The notes under the pieces were generated by a model. It saw only the letters and a list, made by a program, of their open reading frames with translations, was not told the origin of the DNA and ran no database searches. Shown here in pieces: positions 1-10,258 of a stretch of 64,000 nt of DNA; positions within the stretch are counted from its first letter, which is position 1; each line of letters opens with the position of its first letter. The DNA is from Rhipicephalus microplus (lineage: Eukaryota > Arthropoda > Arachnida > Ixodida > Ixodidae). Made by a program: the position numbers and the translations under genes. The stretch lies in contig NC_134701.1 of assembly GCF_043290135.1 (NCBI RefSeq), forward strand, positions 36,607,501 to 36,671,500, read 5' to 3'.

Positions 1-1909
1 TTGTTGATCTGGCCAGTTGCCTCATTCGCCCGAACCCGTAGTAGTAGCTGCAATGAGGCAAGCTACGGTTGGGGGACGTTAACCGTGCACGGAACGACTG
101 TGTGCGGCTGAAACATTAGCTATAGGCTTCTGCGTCAGCCGTACATAGGACGGTCTCCCAACAAGATTGTTCAGTAATGGAACTCGCTGTTTCCTCTTCA
201 TTAAGGAGAGTGGCCATATTCAAGCCTTAGGCCCCGAAAATCAGGAAGAAGCGCTGTGTAATGTATTTACAGGGCTCAGTGACGGGTTGCCCCGTTACCA
301 CACCTAAGAGTAAAAGTGGAAGGAAGGGGGGCGGGTGGCTCTGTCCAAATGCCCGATATATGTCTAAAACTTGGGTGCTGCGCATTTTTCTTCCATCTTG
401 ATGGACTGCATCAGCCTAAGATTGTGATCTGCTACCTTGCACTGAACCAGCGCTTTTTAGTACACACGTATTCCGAAAGAGTACGACCACTAGCATCGGT
501 TCGGTGTTAGCGAGCCACAGGGCCACGTTAACCATCGCCTCCCATAACTAATGCCGCTGCACACGCATGTTCGGATAGCCAAGGCGCCAAAGGCAGAGTG
601 GCAAGTACACAGTACTGCTATTAAAACAAGTCGCGACACTTTATTGCCTGCCGCAAGACCAAAAACGCAGTACAAAACCCGTTGTAAAAGGTGCAGCGGG
701 AAAGCAAACAGGCTTATCCACGCCACGGGCAAGAAGTGCTACACAGGGTGCCCCGAGAATGTCTCCGTAGGCAAAAGAGATTCACAACCACATCGGGACA
801 ACAGGGCCCGGTCGCTCGAGTGAGGGCGAAATCCGCTCGCGTTGGCTTTGAGAGGTACGGGTCGGCGTAATACGACCATGCACACAGACCCCGGACCGCT
901 CTTCTGCCTAGCGTTCGAAAGGGGCAATGAAAGGTCAGAATTCACCGAGGGCACAAGGCGCCAATGGCAAAGTCCGAGCGAGCCCCAAACAAAAGTCAAA
1001 GAACCTGTCAGTGGTTAGGATGTGCCCATTGAAGTCACTCATCAACAATGCCTAGCAGTTTGCACCCCATCATTTCACATCTTCGACGATACACTACAGG
1101 ACTTCGTCATTGCCATCATGTGGTTTAGTCACAATTAAATGCACCACACCAAAGAGGACAGACTCACCAATAAGGCTCCCAGAAACCCAAATGTGTTCAT
1201 CACAGGGCCCCTTCATTGGCATCAATGCAGTACTGCTATGCCACAACACGATTCCTCCTTCACAAGCTGCCTCCTTCACCCATACGATTGCAGCCTGCCC
1301 ACTGCCATTCAGAATCAATTCGAGGCTCCAGCTCGTGAAGGTGAGTTTCAGCCACACCACACAGATTTTCTTTTTTTCAGCGTCTTATACAGCTCAGCCC
1401 ATTTCGCTGCTTTCCTTGCACCATGGAAATCGACAAAACTGACATTTACATTGGCAGTTGTGCGTTTACGGTGGTGTCTTGGCCGGCACTTGACACTCGT
1501 AAGAGAATTTACATTGGCAACATTAGGTGCTCGAGCATCATTTGCTGGCAGGAACTAGCCCCCAACCATTTTATAGAGCTCGAAGCTTATGCTGGGACTA
1601 AGTGGTTGCCATGGGGTCAACGAAGGATGGGCAGTCCCCAGATGCTGTCTTCCCCGTCAGCGAAACTGAACTCGTCCCTGGTATAAGAGGTGGTGTTCTC
1701 AAGGCTGGCACCTGTGCCTTGTTCACAGAATAAGCCAGCTGGGTATGCTCATGGAGGGTTCCCCCTCGGGCAATCTGCACATCGCCTCCGATTTCACAAT
1801 CCCGTCGTCACAATGTCACAATCCCGTCGTGTACGTCGTCAAAAACTTCCCACCAGACAGTGGCACATACCCACATGCGGGTATGTGCCCCAGGTGATTG
1901 GCACTTAGT
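1..1909 (+). other. Unassigned region, possible decayed retrotransposon gag
   Basis: No intact gene is visible. One plus-strand stretch near 195-305 reads like a retrotransposon capsid segment (IQALGPENQEEALCNVFTG), and the reading frame near 640-760 has paired cysteines and a histidine in an order loosely like a gag zinc knuckle (CKRCSGK, then HATGKKC). The remaining short reading frames overlap one another on both strands and none has recognisable domain spacing. A heavily decayed Ty3/gypsy gag is the best guess, but non-repetitive intron or intergenic DNA is equally possible. Confidence 0.2.
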
Positions 1910-1920
1910 ATCTACCCAGA

Positions 1921-4215
1921 CTACTAGTAGAATTCGCAAAACGCAATGATTTACGGATTTTGAATACCTTCTACTGAAAACGAGCAAACCGCAAGTGGAC
2001 ATGGAGGAGCCCTAACGGCGAAAATAAGAACGAAATAGACTTTATAATGACCACACACCCAGGAATCGTGCAGGATGTGGAAGTGGTTGGCAAGGTACGA
2101 TGCAGTGACCATAGAATGGTACGGTCTCGAATTCGCCTAGACTTGAAGGAACGACAGAAACTGATACGCAAGAAGCCAATCAATCAGCTAGCACTGAGAG
2201 GGAAAGTACAGGAATTCAGAGTGTCGCTGCAGAACAGGTACTCGGCTCTTAGGGAGGAAACCAACCTTAGCGTAGATACAATGAATGATAATCTGACGAG
2301 TATCATTACGGAGTGTGCAGTGGAAGTTGGAGGCAGGGTAGTAAGACAGGACACTGGCAGCTTTCCCAGGAAACGAAGAACCTAATTAAGAAGCGTCCAA
2401 TCATGAAAGTGTCAAGTACAACAGACAAAATAGAACTGGCAGAGCTTTCGAAGTTGATTAATAGACGTAAGGTATGCGATGTAAGAAGGTATAACATGGA
2501 GAGAATTGAACACGCTCTGGAAAACGGAGGAAGTGTCAAAGCATTGAAGAGGAAACTTGGGATAGGCAAAAGTCGGATGTATGCACTAAGGAACAAAGAA
2601 GGCAAAATAACTACCAATATGGATAGGATAGTTAAAATAGTGGAGGAGTTTTACAGAGATCTGTACAGTAGCCGAGACAACCACGACCTTAATACTATAA
2701 GAACTAGCAGTAACCCCAGATTACACCCCACCAGTAATGATAGAAGAAGTCAGAAAAGCTTTGCAGAGCTTGCATAGAGGCAAAGCTGCTGGTGAGGATC
2801 AGGTAACATCAGATCTGCTGAAAAATGGTGGACAGATTGTGTTAGAAAAACTAGCCACCCTGTTTACGAGGTGTCTCCTGACGGGAAGAGTACCAGAGTC
2901 TTGGAAGAACGCTAACATCATCTTAATACATAAGAAAGGAGATGACAAGGACTTGAAGAATTACAGGCCGATCAGCTTGCTCTCTGTAGTATACAAGCTA
3001 TTTACAAAGGTAATTGCTAACAGAGTAAAGAAAACATTAGAATTCAATCAACCAAAGGAAGAAGCAGGATTGCGAGCAGGCTACTCAACAATTGACCACA
3101 TTCATACTATCAATCAGGTAATAGAGAAATGCTCAGAGTATAACCAACCACTATACATAGCCTTCATAGATTACGAGAAGGCATTTGATTCAGTAGAAAT
3201 ATCAGCCGTCATGCAAACACTGCGGAATCAGGGCGTAGATGAAGTATATATAAACATTCTGGAAGAAATATACAGGGGATCAACTGCTACCATAGTGCTT
3301 CATAAAGAAAGCAACAGAATACCAATCAAGAAGGGTGTAAGGCAGGGGGACACAATTTCCCCAATGCTATTTACCGCGTGCTTACAGGAGGTTTTCAGAA
3401 GCCTAGAATGGGAACAGCTAGGAATAAGAGTTAATGGAGAGTACCTTAGTAACCTGCGCTTCGCCGATGACATTGCATTGCTGAGTAACTCAGGGGACGA
3501 ATTGCAACTCATGATTACGGAGTTAGACACGGAGAGCAGAAAGGTGGGTCTTAAAATTAATCTGCAGAAAACGAAAGTAATGTACAACAACCTCGACAAG
3601 GAGCAGCACTTCGAGATAGGTAATAGTGCACTTGAAGTTGTAAAAGACTATGTCTACTTAGGGCAGGTAATAACCGCAGAGCCTAACCACGAGATTGAAG
3701 TAACCAGAAGAATAAGAATGGGGTGGAGCACATTCGGCAAGCACTCTCAAATTATGACAGGTAGATTGCCTCTATCCCTCAAGAGGAAGGTATATAACAG
3801 CTGTATCTTGCCGGTACTTAGCTACGGAGCAGAAACCTAAAGACTTACAAAGAGGGTTCAGCTTAAATTGAGGACGACGCAGCGAGCAATGGAAAGAAAA
3901 ATGGTAGGTGTAACCATAAGAGACAAGAAGAGAGCAGAATGGATTAGGGAACAAACGGGGGTTAAGGATATCATAGCTGAAATCAAGAAGAAGAAATGGA
4001 CATGGGCAGGGCATGTAGCGCGTAGACAGGATAACCGCTGGTCATTAAGGGTAACTGACTGGATTCCCAGAGAAGGGAAGCGGGTTAGGGGGAGACAGAA
4101 GATTATGTGGGCAGATGAGATTAAGAAGTTTGCGGGTATAAATTGGCAGCAGCAAGCACAGGACCGGGTTAACTGGCGGAACATGGGAGAGGCCTTTGTC
4201 CTGCAGTGGACGTAG
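1921..4215 (+). pseudogene. RTE endonuclease-reverse transcriptase ORF, broken
   Basis: The reading frame starting at 1921 encodes the end of an AP-like endonuclease: LVEFAKRNDLRILNTFY, then NEIDFI, and the terminal SDHRMV motif near 2110. After frameshifts the frame at 2737-3840 gives a reverse transcriptase with the fingers motif NYRPISLLSVVYKL, FIDYEKAFDSV, the GVRQGDTISP segment and the catalytic FADDIALL box near 3465. A stop (TAA, 3838-3840) replaces a tryptophan codon that is still read as W in the copy near 40860. The frame resumes at 3868-4215 with the RTE C-terminal tail (WTWAGHVARRQDNRW). In an active element this single protein would nick the target and copy the RNA in the nucleus. 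Here it is non-functional. Confidence 0.88.
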
Positions 4216-4238
4216 TCAGGCTGATGATGATGATGATG
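1921..4238 (+). mobile_element. RTE-clade LINE, 5'-truncated, with target-site duplication
   Basis: A non-LTR retrotransposon copy that begins abruptly inside the endonuclease domain and ends with the short (GAT)n tail typical of RTE-type LINEs. The 11-bp sequence ATCTACCCAGA occurs at 1910-1920 and again at 4239-4249, so both insertion boundaries are exact. 5' truncation with short duplications is the normal outcome of target-primed reverse transcription. The copy carries in-frame stops (about 1975 and 3838) and two frameshifts (about 2385 and 2740), so it cannot mobilise itself. Related shorter copies lie on the minus strand at 40436-41238 and 16993-17946. Confidence 0.9.
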
Positions 4239-4343
4239 ATCTACCCAGAAGCAACGAGAACACACATGGGCAGTTTTAACACGCGAGCGTTAAGAAATAC
4301 CAGACATCAGTAGCGTTGACCCTACGAATGCAAAAAATAAATG

Positions 4344-4420
4344 TCAGGGTCCCAGCTGGAATCGAACCCAAACATTCTGTGTGGAAATGAAACATTTTAC
4401 CACAGAGCTACGCCAGCTTT
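4344..4420 (-). repeat. tRNA-like SINE head or tRNA pseudogene
   Basis: Read on the minus strand, this has an A-box-like GTAGCTCTGTGGTAAAATG and a good B-box GGTTCGATTCC, bracketed by AGCTGG and CCAGCT that could pair as an acceptor stem. The anticodon arm is not convincing and the flanking bases continue into A/T-rich sequence, so it is more likely the head of a tRNA-derived SINE than a working tRNA gene. Confidence 0.45.
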
Positions 4421-4573
4421 CGGGACTACTTTTCAAAGCGATGCTAATCTACGTGAAATGTCAATAGCAGTTGCAGTGCTGCCTACCCGATTTTATGAAC
4501 ATTTCATATGTACTCCTTTCATACAGCCGTCACGTCGCGTTAACACCAAATGTGGTTAGCTGCCATGCGCTGA

Positions 4574-4693
4574 AGTTGATTTATGTAGCAGAGTCCGGCG
4601 CTACCATCTTCGTGAGCATCATCACTTCATATTAGTTGATTTATGTAGCAGAGTCCAGCGCTACCATCTTCGTGAGCATCATCACTTCATATT
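4574..4693. repeat. Tandem duplication, 60-bp unit, two copies
   Basis: The unit starting AGTTGATTTATGTAGCAGAG occurs at 4574-4633 and directly again at 4634-4693 with about one difference (CCGGCG versus CCAGCG). It lies in sequence without a recognisable gene, and the near-identity implies a recent duplication. Confidence 0.9.
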
Positions 4694-5734
4694 AGCTTTT
4701 GGGGTTGCTAATACGCATGTTCCAGTTGGCATCGTTGTGCAAGTGCAAACAACTGTTATATACATATCTGCAACTCTTTAACATATGTCTGTGCGTGCAA
4801 CATTTGTACATATATTTAGCGTCTTTTCACGACGTGTCGCTCAATAAAAAAATTGCAATGCGGTCACTTTTTTTCCACATGCTTCGCATAAGGTGAATTC
4901 CCGGGTACATGGGATCCGCCGAATTTTTTTTTTTTTTTTAATAAATGTTTGCTTGGGAAATATACCGCGGCCTCACGGGTGCACAACAGCAGCCAGACAA
5001 GCTTTCCTATCTTCTCGGTGAAATCTTATTGTGTTGCGTGCGCAGGGTGTCTACGATTTTGAATTTTTTTAATTCCCTGACATTTGCAGGTTTTCTATGA
5101 TGATTAAAAGCAAATTCTATGACTCTCACGTCTGCTTGGAAAATTCTGTGCACAGGAAGCAAACTGTCTGGGTGAGGTATACAAAATAAATTATGCGCTC
5201 ATAGAAAATAACTTGTTTGGTAAAACCAGTAAGCAAATTCACGAATTAAAAGTGACCGCAGCTGAAAGTTTGAAGGAGCCCGCGATAGTCAGACAATGCA
5301 GCCAAAACTGCTTGGAAACGTAACAGTGGCGCCATTTCATGACATCTGTGTACAAGGAAGACGCCGGAGCCCAGCCAGTTCCGCCACTGAAGTATATTCT
5401 CGTTCACTATATTGGCTACAGCCCAGGCCGCTTAGGATGTGGACTGGATTGGATTAAATTGACCTGGACTGCTGTCTTCACTATCGATTTGCATCCCCAC
5501 CTAATTTTCACACCTCTAAATTATACTTTTCAGCAATAAAAGAAAAGCTACTACTTGCGTATCAAGTGCACCTTGACAATGACTAATAACAATGTCACAA
5601 GAACAAAACTGTACTGCAATTTTTTCATTTTTAGTAATGAACACATACATGTTGGTGTTTGATTTCTCTGGGCTCTGACACTTGGAGCCCGAAAAATGTC
5701 CTCACTTGCCTGGAATGAAAACTGAGGGTAGCGT
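4694..5734. other. Non-coding stretch
   Basis: A/T-rich sequence with a T tract near 4925 and only short chance reading frames. I recognise no gene or repeat family here. Confidence 0.6.
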
Positions 5735-5738
5735 TTAA

Positions 5739-8701
5739 GGGGAGACACGGGTATGGGAGACCGAAAACTTTCCGAAAAACCGATTTTTTTGAAGTATTTT
5801 TTTTCATAATCATTAAGGTCTAAGGAAGCTGTTCCTAAAATATTATAGCCCTGTAATGCGTATTTGTCGAGTTATTGAGTCACAAAGTCAGTTTGATGAC
5901 AATTTTCGCTTCCAAAACCACCTAAAAAATGGTCGTATTCAATGCCGCAGCGTGCGAGAACCGCACCAAGTAGCGCGGCCATTTTGGTCTCATTTTAAAA
6001 AAAGACCCATTTTTCTATTATCTGTTCCTAGCAGAAGAACGTTTTTCATCCAGCAACAATGCAGCTATAGCGCGTAAAGAAAAACTGAATACTCGCACAT
6101 CATCGGTGTGTTTTTGTCACGTGGGGCAGTTCCCGGTTTCCTATTGGACGCGAAGTTCGTCTGCTAGACAGTGGCGTGCAAGCCGCCATTTTGCGTAGAG
6201 GCCTAACAACGGCTGTGCATTTGGTGCAATGGCAGGCGGTCATCGGACGTTCCGGAGCGCTCATGCATTCGGAAAAAGGCTAAAACCGCGCCCGAGAGCC
6301 CGCACCTTATCACCAGCGAGACCTTCTGGCGCCGAGATCTTGGAAGAATCAGGCTGTGCCAGCGCTGTCACCGCCCCGGCACCCGCGATCGCGGACGCGA
6401 TAGCCGCGTCCCAAGATCACACGAGAGCTGTGCGCGTTGACACTCCCCTGGTTTCCAACGCTGAAAAAGTGGCCATCGAGTGTCGTGCGAGCGATGTTCT
6501 GCAAGATCTTTCATCAAAGTCTGCCACAAAACGCAAGCGGTCTTTTTTTCGAGACTCGGCTGGAGCCGCAACACCTGGTACGCCGTTCACCGTCGTTAGC
6601 TTAGAGTTGGTCAATGAACTTCTTCAGAGTATGAAGTGCGGTGTGTGTGGCGGGCCTGGCAGAATCTCCAAGGAAGACCGCGAATATGGCATAGCCGCGA
6701 AACTTGTTCTCACATGTGACGAGTGCGGTAAACTGAGGACCGTATGGAGCTCGCTGAGAGCAGGGGGGGACGCAGCGCACGGCCCCTTCGAAATTAACGT
6801 GCTCGCGGTTCGCGCGGCAATGAGCACAGGAAACGGGCAAACTGCGCACAATGATATTTTTTCCACCCTAAATATTTCACGGAGAGGCCTGCACACCAAG
6901 ACATGCCAGAATTATGTGAAATTGAAAATGAACCCTGCCGCGCAGAAGGCTGCAGCGCGCGTTATTGACGACTGCGCGAGCACCGTGAAAACAGTGTATT
7001 CCGAACTCAACTATAGAAATCCTGGAAATATCGCCGTTTCCTTTGATGGGACTTGGCTGACCAGGGGCTACTAATTCCATATTTGTGTAGGGACCGTGAT
7101 TGAACTATTCACGGGTTATGTGCTCGACTTCGTCGTCCTATCGCACTTTTGTTTGGGCTGCCAGCTAGGGCCGAAGGAGGACAACCCAAGGTATGCCGAG
7201 TGGCTAGCTGGTCACACTTGGCAAAAGAATACCTCCAGTAAGCCAGGACAAATGGAGGTGGAAGCAGCACAAATTTTATTTGGCTGCTCATTGGAGAGAC
7301 ATGGGCTCCGCTACACAACCATGTTGTGTGATGGAGACAGCCGGGAATTCAACAGTCTGCAGGAGGCACAGGTATATGGCTTCGTGCCAATAGAAAAAGA
7401 GGACTGTGTCAACCATCTGCATAAGCGCATGGGCACAGCACTTCGAAACCTCCTGCAAAAACAAAGAGCCGAAGGAAAGCCAAGCCTTGGCGGCAAGGGC
7501 AAACTGACAGGCGAGCTGGTCACAAAGCTCACGTCATATTATGGATGGGCTTTACAAAGCAACCAAGGAAGCATTGAGGCCATGAATAATGCTGTCTGGG
7601 CAACCTTTTATCACGTATCATCTACTGATGCAAGCCCTCAGCACTCTCACTGCCCAACTGGTGAAGAGTCATGGTGCAAGCACAACAAGGCTGTTGCCAA
7701 GCAGGAGACTCCTCCGAATCATCGCTACAACCTGCTGGAGTATGTGGTTGATGCCTTGCGGCCTATTTACATGCGCCTCTCTGACAAGAAATTGCTGGAG
7801 CGTTGTCAGCGAGGCAAAACACAGAACCCAAACGAGAGCCTGCACTCTGTCATCTGGTCGCTCGTGTCCAAAAACAAACACGTGTCGCTTTTCACCAATG
7901 AAGCTGCTGTGGCCAAAGCTGTCGCAAGGTTCGACGCTGGCAAAGGGAGAGCAGATGCCGCCATAATGAAGGAGCTGCACCTGCAGCAGAGTGTTGTGGC
8001 CGCTGAAAGATGCTCAGAAAAGGACAGTCGCCGACTAGTGGCATCGGAGAAGAAGCATGAGCATGCTGAAAACTTCAAGCATGCCATGAAAAGAAAGCGC
8101 ACCAAGGAGAATGATGATGACTAGATTCCTGGTGGCTTCAAACATGGTTAATACACCGATTCACACCTTTTCTTGTTAAATATAAGTGCTCAGCATGTTC
8201 CTAAACTTCTTTTCTCATTTTCTCAAAACAACATTTTTCATCACACCCTAAGCCATTGCCCACAGTATCTTTTGATGTAGCAGTCGGATTTTGATAATTC
8301 ATTGATTAGTGCAAGAAAACAAAAAAAAAATGAAATATTTTTATTTACACTAGTGATTTAATTAGCAACAAACTTAAGCAACAGTTTCAGATTTCTGATA
8401 AGTATAATTGTTAAGGCCACAACTCTGGTACCAATGAAGCTAAAAATAAAATTATGGTTTTGTTGCACTGCCTGGCCTTCATGGAACGTTGTCATATCAA
8501 ATTTGTACAAATATTTTATGAGGAAGATGTGAAAAGGCTGGGCAGAATGCAAATTTATGTAACAGTCAATATTTAAAATCTAAAAGTGATAGCAAAAAGC
8601 TAATTGTATATTTGTTTTCAGCTGTGAAAAATACATATTGTATTAAAATTGCAGCTGGAAATACTGAAAATTAAAAAAAAATTTCAGACCAGTGTCTCTC
8701 C
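5739..8701 (+). mobile_element. Kolobok/T2-type DNA transposon, near full length
   Basis: A cut-and-paste DNA transposon. TTAA lies immediately outside both ends (5735-5738 and 8702-8705). The termini are inverted repeats: GGGGAGACACGGG on the left and, read from the right end inward, GGAGAGACACTGG. A single transposase gene (6229-8124) fills the middle. TTAA duplications together with a G-rich AGGRR-like terminus are, from general knowledge, marks of Kolobok/T2 elements. The transposase type agrees. The 5' leader contains a CACGTG-like and an ATTGG sequence (6118-6150), both also seen in the relative at 10259-12540, and these may be promoter elements. The assignment to Kolobok rather than another TTAA superfamily is inference. 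Confidence 0.82.
6229..8124 (+). pseudogene. Mutator-like (Kolobok-type) transposase, one premature stop
   Basis: The frame from the ATG at 6229 to the stop at 8122-8124 holds 632 codons in a single phase, broken only by TAA at 7072-7074 (codon 282). Residues 1-110 are low-complexity and basic. Residues 137-166 form a CxxC...CxxC zinc ribbon. The core resembles the family catalogued as Mutator-like transposase domain (Pfam PF20700 type). Candidate acidic triad: D273 in SFDGTW, D368 in LCDGDS and E536 in NPNESLHSVIW. Other family landmarks are CVNHLHKRMGTALRN, LTSYYGWAL and SWCKHN. The C-terminus is lysine- and arginine-rich and ends in acidic residues. In an intact element the protein would bind the terminal repeats and excise the DNA in the nucleus. 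The ATG is chosen because the upstream sequence lacks coding character and the relative at 10841 starts similarly. A second start after the stop would lose the first catalytic aspartate, so this copy is probably inactive. Confidence 0.85.
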
Positions 8702-8705
8702 TTAA

Positions 8706-9576
8706 AGAGCTGAAAAATATATGGAGGCAAGAAGGACAGGTCGCAACAGCTTCCTCAATTCCATAAATGAAGCATCAACGCCAGCATTTTACCTTTGTTT
8801 ACATATTCTTCTATTGACGTGACACTAGAAAATAATCACAGATTCAAGAGCACAAGCTGAAAAAACTGAAATGAGAAATTTAGCTGTGCTAGTCTTCAAA
8901 TGTGAGTTATCAGCAATAAGTGCACAGCTGAGGACGTTTGCAATTGCATTGCTAATAATAATATACGTAAGAAAAATAACAATAAAAGGCACAACACAGC
9001 CCGGCAAGCCTCTACTCATGGCAGTTCTAGCCTAACCAGAGAAAGTCTTCAAGTTAGCCGAAATCGTTGCCAAGACAAACATGCATAAATTTACCTACGT
9101 AAGCAATGTTGATACTTGAAAGTCAGATATGCTGAGTGATATATGTAGAAGCAAGAGATGTCAAAATAGCGCATGTACCAATATGGAAGCTAAGGAATGC
9201 ATTAGTTGATGTGAAGGACAAGTTGCGGAGCGGAAATTTTCTCGTTTATGTTTACGTCATAGGCTGCCACGATTGTGACAATCAGTACAGCAATAAAACC
9301 AGCGATTTCAAGAAAGGAGTTGAATAACACGAACATATCGTCATTAAACTGCGCATGGCTGCGAATGCTCTCGCTGAACATGTGGAATCTATAAGCCATC
9401 AAACTGACTAACCAAGCACACAAGCTTTGGCAAAAAAAAAAAAAAAATAAAGGAAGCTAGCATCATGCCTGCACGCGAAATCCTTGCACATACCAAACTG
9501 CAAATACGCCACGCAGGAGTGATGGGACGCTTTTGACAATGTACTTTCATTGCTTATGTCATGTACTTAGGCATAC
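8706..9576. other. Non-coding A/T-rich stretch
   Basis: Sequence between two TTAA-type transposons, with poly-A at about 9431 and only short reading frames on either strand. Nothing is recognised. Confidence 0.6.
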
Positions 9577-9580
9577 TTAA

Positions 9581-9966
9581 AAGGACACTAAAGAGACACA
9601 ATCACTTTGTTTGTATTGACAAACTGCACACTCAGAACTCTAATGCCTTATGTTATCATATGTTATCATAAGGAGAAAAAAAAGATTGAAGTTTCGTTTA
9701 TGAATTGCACACTAAATTTCTGCGCGCGATGTCCGAAATTTCAAAATGCATTTTTTTTTACTTTCTGAAACTTGGTATCCTTGATCTATGGCCCCTACTG
9801 ATGACAATGTACTTCATCTTTACTAATTAGAAACTAGTTGGGACACAGTAGACGACTTCAAAATTCATGTCGTCATGATATTTCAATCAGAATGTAACAT
9901 CTCCATTCGAATTTAATTTTCGTGCGCTTTCTTGCTTACCAAACATTGTGCCGCTTTAGAGTTCCT
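9581..9966. mobile_element. TTAA-flanked MITE, about 386 bp
   Basis: A short non-coding element with TTAA at 9577-9580 and 9967-9970. Its ends are imperfect inverted repeats: AAGGACACTAAAGAGACACA on the left, and from the right inward AAGGAACTCTAAAGCGGCAC. The absence of a coding region makes it a non-autonomous element that would depend on a transposase acting at TTAA sites. The neighbouring Kolobok-type element is a candidate source, but the terminal sequences are not the same, so a different member of the group is more likely. Confidence 0.72.
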
Positions 9967-10258
9967 TTAAACACACTGTGCCTCTCTTTTGACATTTATT
10001 GTAAACAAGGCTCTTGCACCAAGTGTCTAAACGTCAGTAAACTAGGCATTTTCTTACTTGGTGTATTCTTTTGCATTTGCACTTAGAAGCGACACGATTG
10101 TATTGTAGTAACAGTGCGACAACGTTAGGAAGAGACGAAATGAAGCGCTTTGACTGTCAACTGAATTTATTGAAGATGCTACGACAACTTTTATACAGAG
10201 TGCAAAAAACAGTGCTCATGCGCGATGACACATGTGCGACCGTTAAAAATATTCTTAA

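Noticed and set aside
1110..1690. Several overlapping plus- and minus-strand frames of 85-140 codons
   Set aside because: They overlap in different phases with no domain, splice or start context, and no frame looks favoured. Left as unassigned sequence.
4344..4420. Functional tRNA gene
   Set aside because: B-box and a terminal stem are visible, but the anticodon arm does not fold convincingly and the flanks look like a SINE.
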